From Pseudomonadota bacterium (GTDB taxonomy: Bacteria > Pseudomonadota > Gammaproteobacteria > Burkholderiales > Methylophilaceae): a stretch of DNA of 5,477 nucleotides. Within the stretch, counting starts at the first letter, position 1. The number at the start of each line of letters is the position of its first letter. The position numbers and the translations under genes are program-made. The notes under the pieces were generated by a model that worked only from the letters and a program-made list of their open reading frames with translations, was not told the origin of the DNA and ran no database searches. Positions 5,209 to 5,477 of the stretch are shown piece by piece. The DNA is taken from NCBI GenBank assembly GCA_029549705.1, contig JAKPIR010000340.1, positions 1-5,477 on the forward strand, in the 5' to 3' direction.

Positions 5209-5477
5209 ATGGCATATTCAGAAAAAGTTTTAGACCACTACGAAAACCCGCGTAACGTTGGCAGTTTAGACAAAAATGACCCGCAGGTGGGTACTGGCAT
5301 GGTCGGCGCGCCCGCCTGCGGCGACGTGATGAAGTTAATGATTAAAGTCAATGATGACGGCATTATTGAAGACGCTAAATTCAAAACCTATGGCTGCGGC
5401 TCTGCCATTGCATCAAGCTCTTTGGTGACCGAATGGCTCAAAGGCCGTACCATAGATGAAGCGTATGCGATTAAAAA
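5209..5477 (+). CDS. iscU: Fe-S cluster scaffold IscU (3' end outside window)
   Basis: IscU is the scaffold on which IscS-derived sulfur and iron are assembled into [2Fe-2S] clusters before transfer by the HscA/HscB chaperones. The frame starts MAYSEKVLDHYENPRNVGSL, typical of IscU, and is open to the window end, giving 89 complete codons of a protein usually about 128 residues long. Cys37 and Asp39 in GAPACGDVMKL and Cys63 in KTYGCGSAIASSS are at the E. coli positions; Cys106 and His105 lie beyond the window. The ATG is fixed by the AAGGAG site eight bases upstream. Downstream, iscA, hscB, hscA and fdx would be expected from known operons, but this is not visible. Confidence 0.97.
   Translation, partial: MAYSEKVLDHYENPRNVGSLDKNDPQVGTGMVGAPACGDVMKLMIKVNDDGIIEDAKFKTYGCGSAIASSSLVTEWLKGRTIDEAYAIK

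Overview
The window looks like a betaproteobacterial chromosome segment, most plausibly from Methylophilaceae (Methylotenera-like). This rests on the fairly AT-rich base composition, the order cysE - iscR - two cysteine desulfurases - iscU, and betaproteobacterial-looking IscR and RlpA proteins. The taxon is an inference and has not been searched.

Layout. Positions 1-231 hold the 3' end of a TPR-like gene on the + strand. It converges on a small secreted RlpA-like double-psi beta-barrel protein on the - strand (388-807). The gap between them carries the first copy of a 77-bp hairpin repeat. Divergent from rlpA is cysE (916-1656), serine acetyltransferase, apparently read from an extended -10 promoter so close that the mRNA may be leaderless. 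Positions 1657-2171 contain no believable gene. They hold a second copy of the 77-bp repeat, an 89-bp element with 28-bp terminal inverted repeats of the family whose spurious translation reads 'WIPAYAGMT', and then the iscR promoter with a good type 1 IscR box over its -35. From 2172 the isc operon runs: iscR, a NifS-like second cysteine desulfurase, canonical iscS, a 109-bp spacer with inverted heptanucleotide repeats, and the start of iscU, cut by the window end.

How the genes work together. CysE makes O-acetylserine, the precursor of cysteine. IscS takes sulfur from cysteine and passes it to the scaffold IscU, where Fe-S clusters are built. IscR senses cluster supply with its own [2Fe-2S] cluster and represses the operon through the box overlapping the promoter. 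The extra desulfurase keeps its catalytic residues but lacks the C-terminal tail with which IscS docks IscU, so it may serve another acceptor.

No wholly new system is evident. The points most worth a second look are the tandem, diverged desulfurases, the 15-residue insertion in the IscR DNA-binding domain, the heptad hairpin between iscS and iscU, and the two copies of the 77-bp hairpin repeat.
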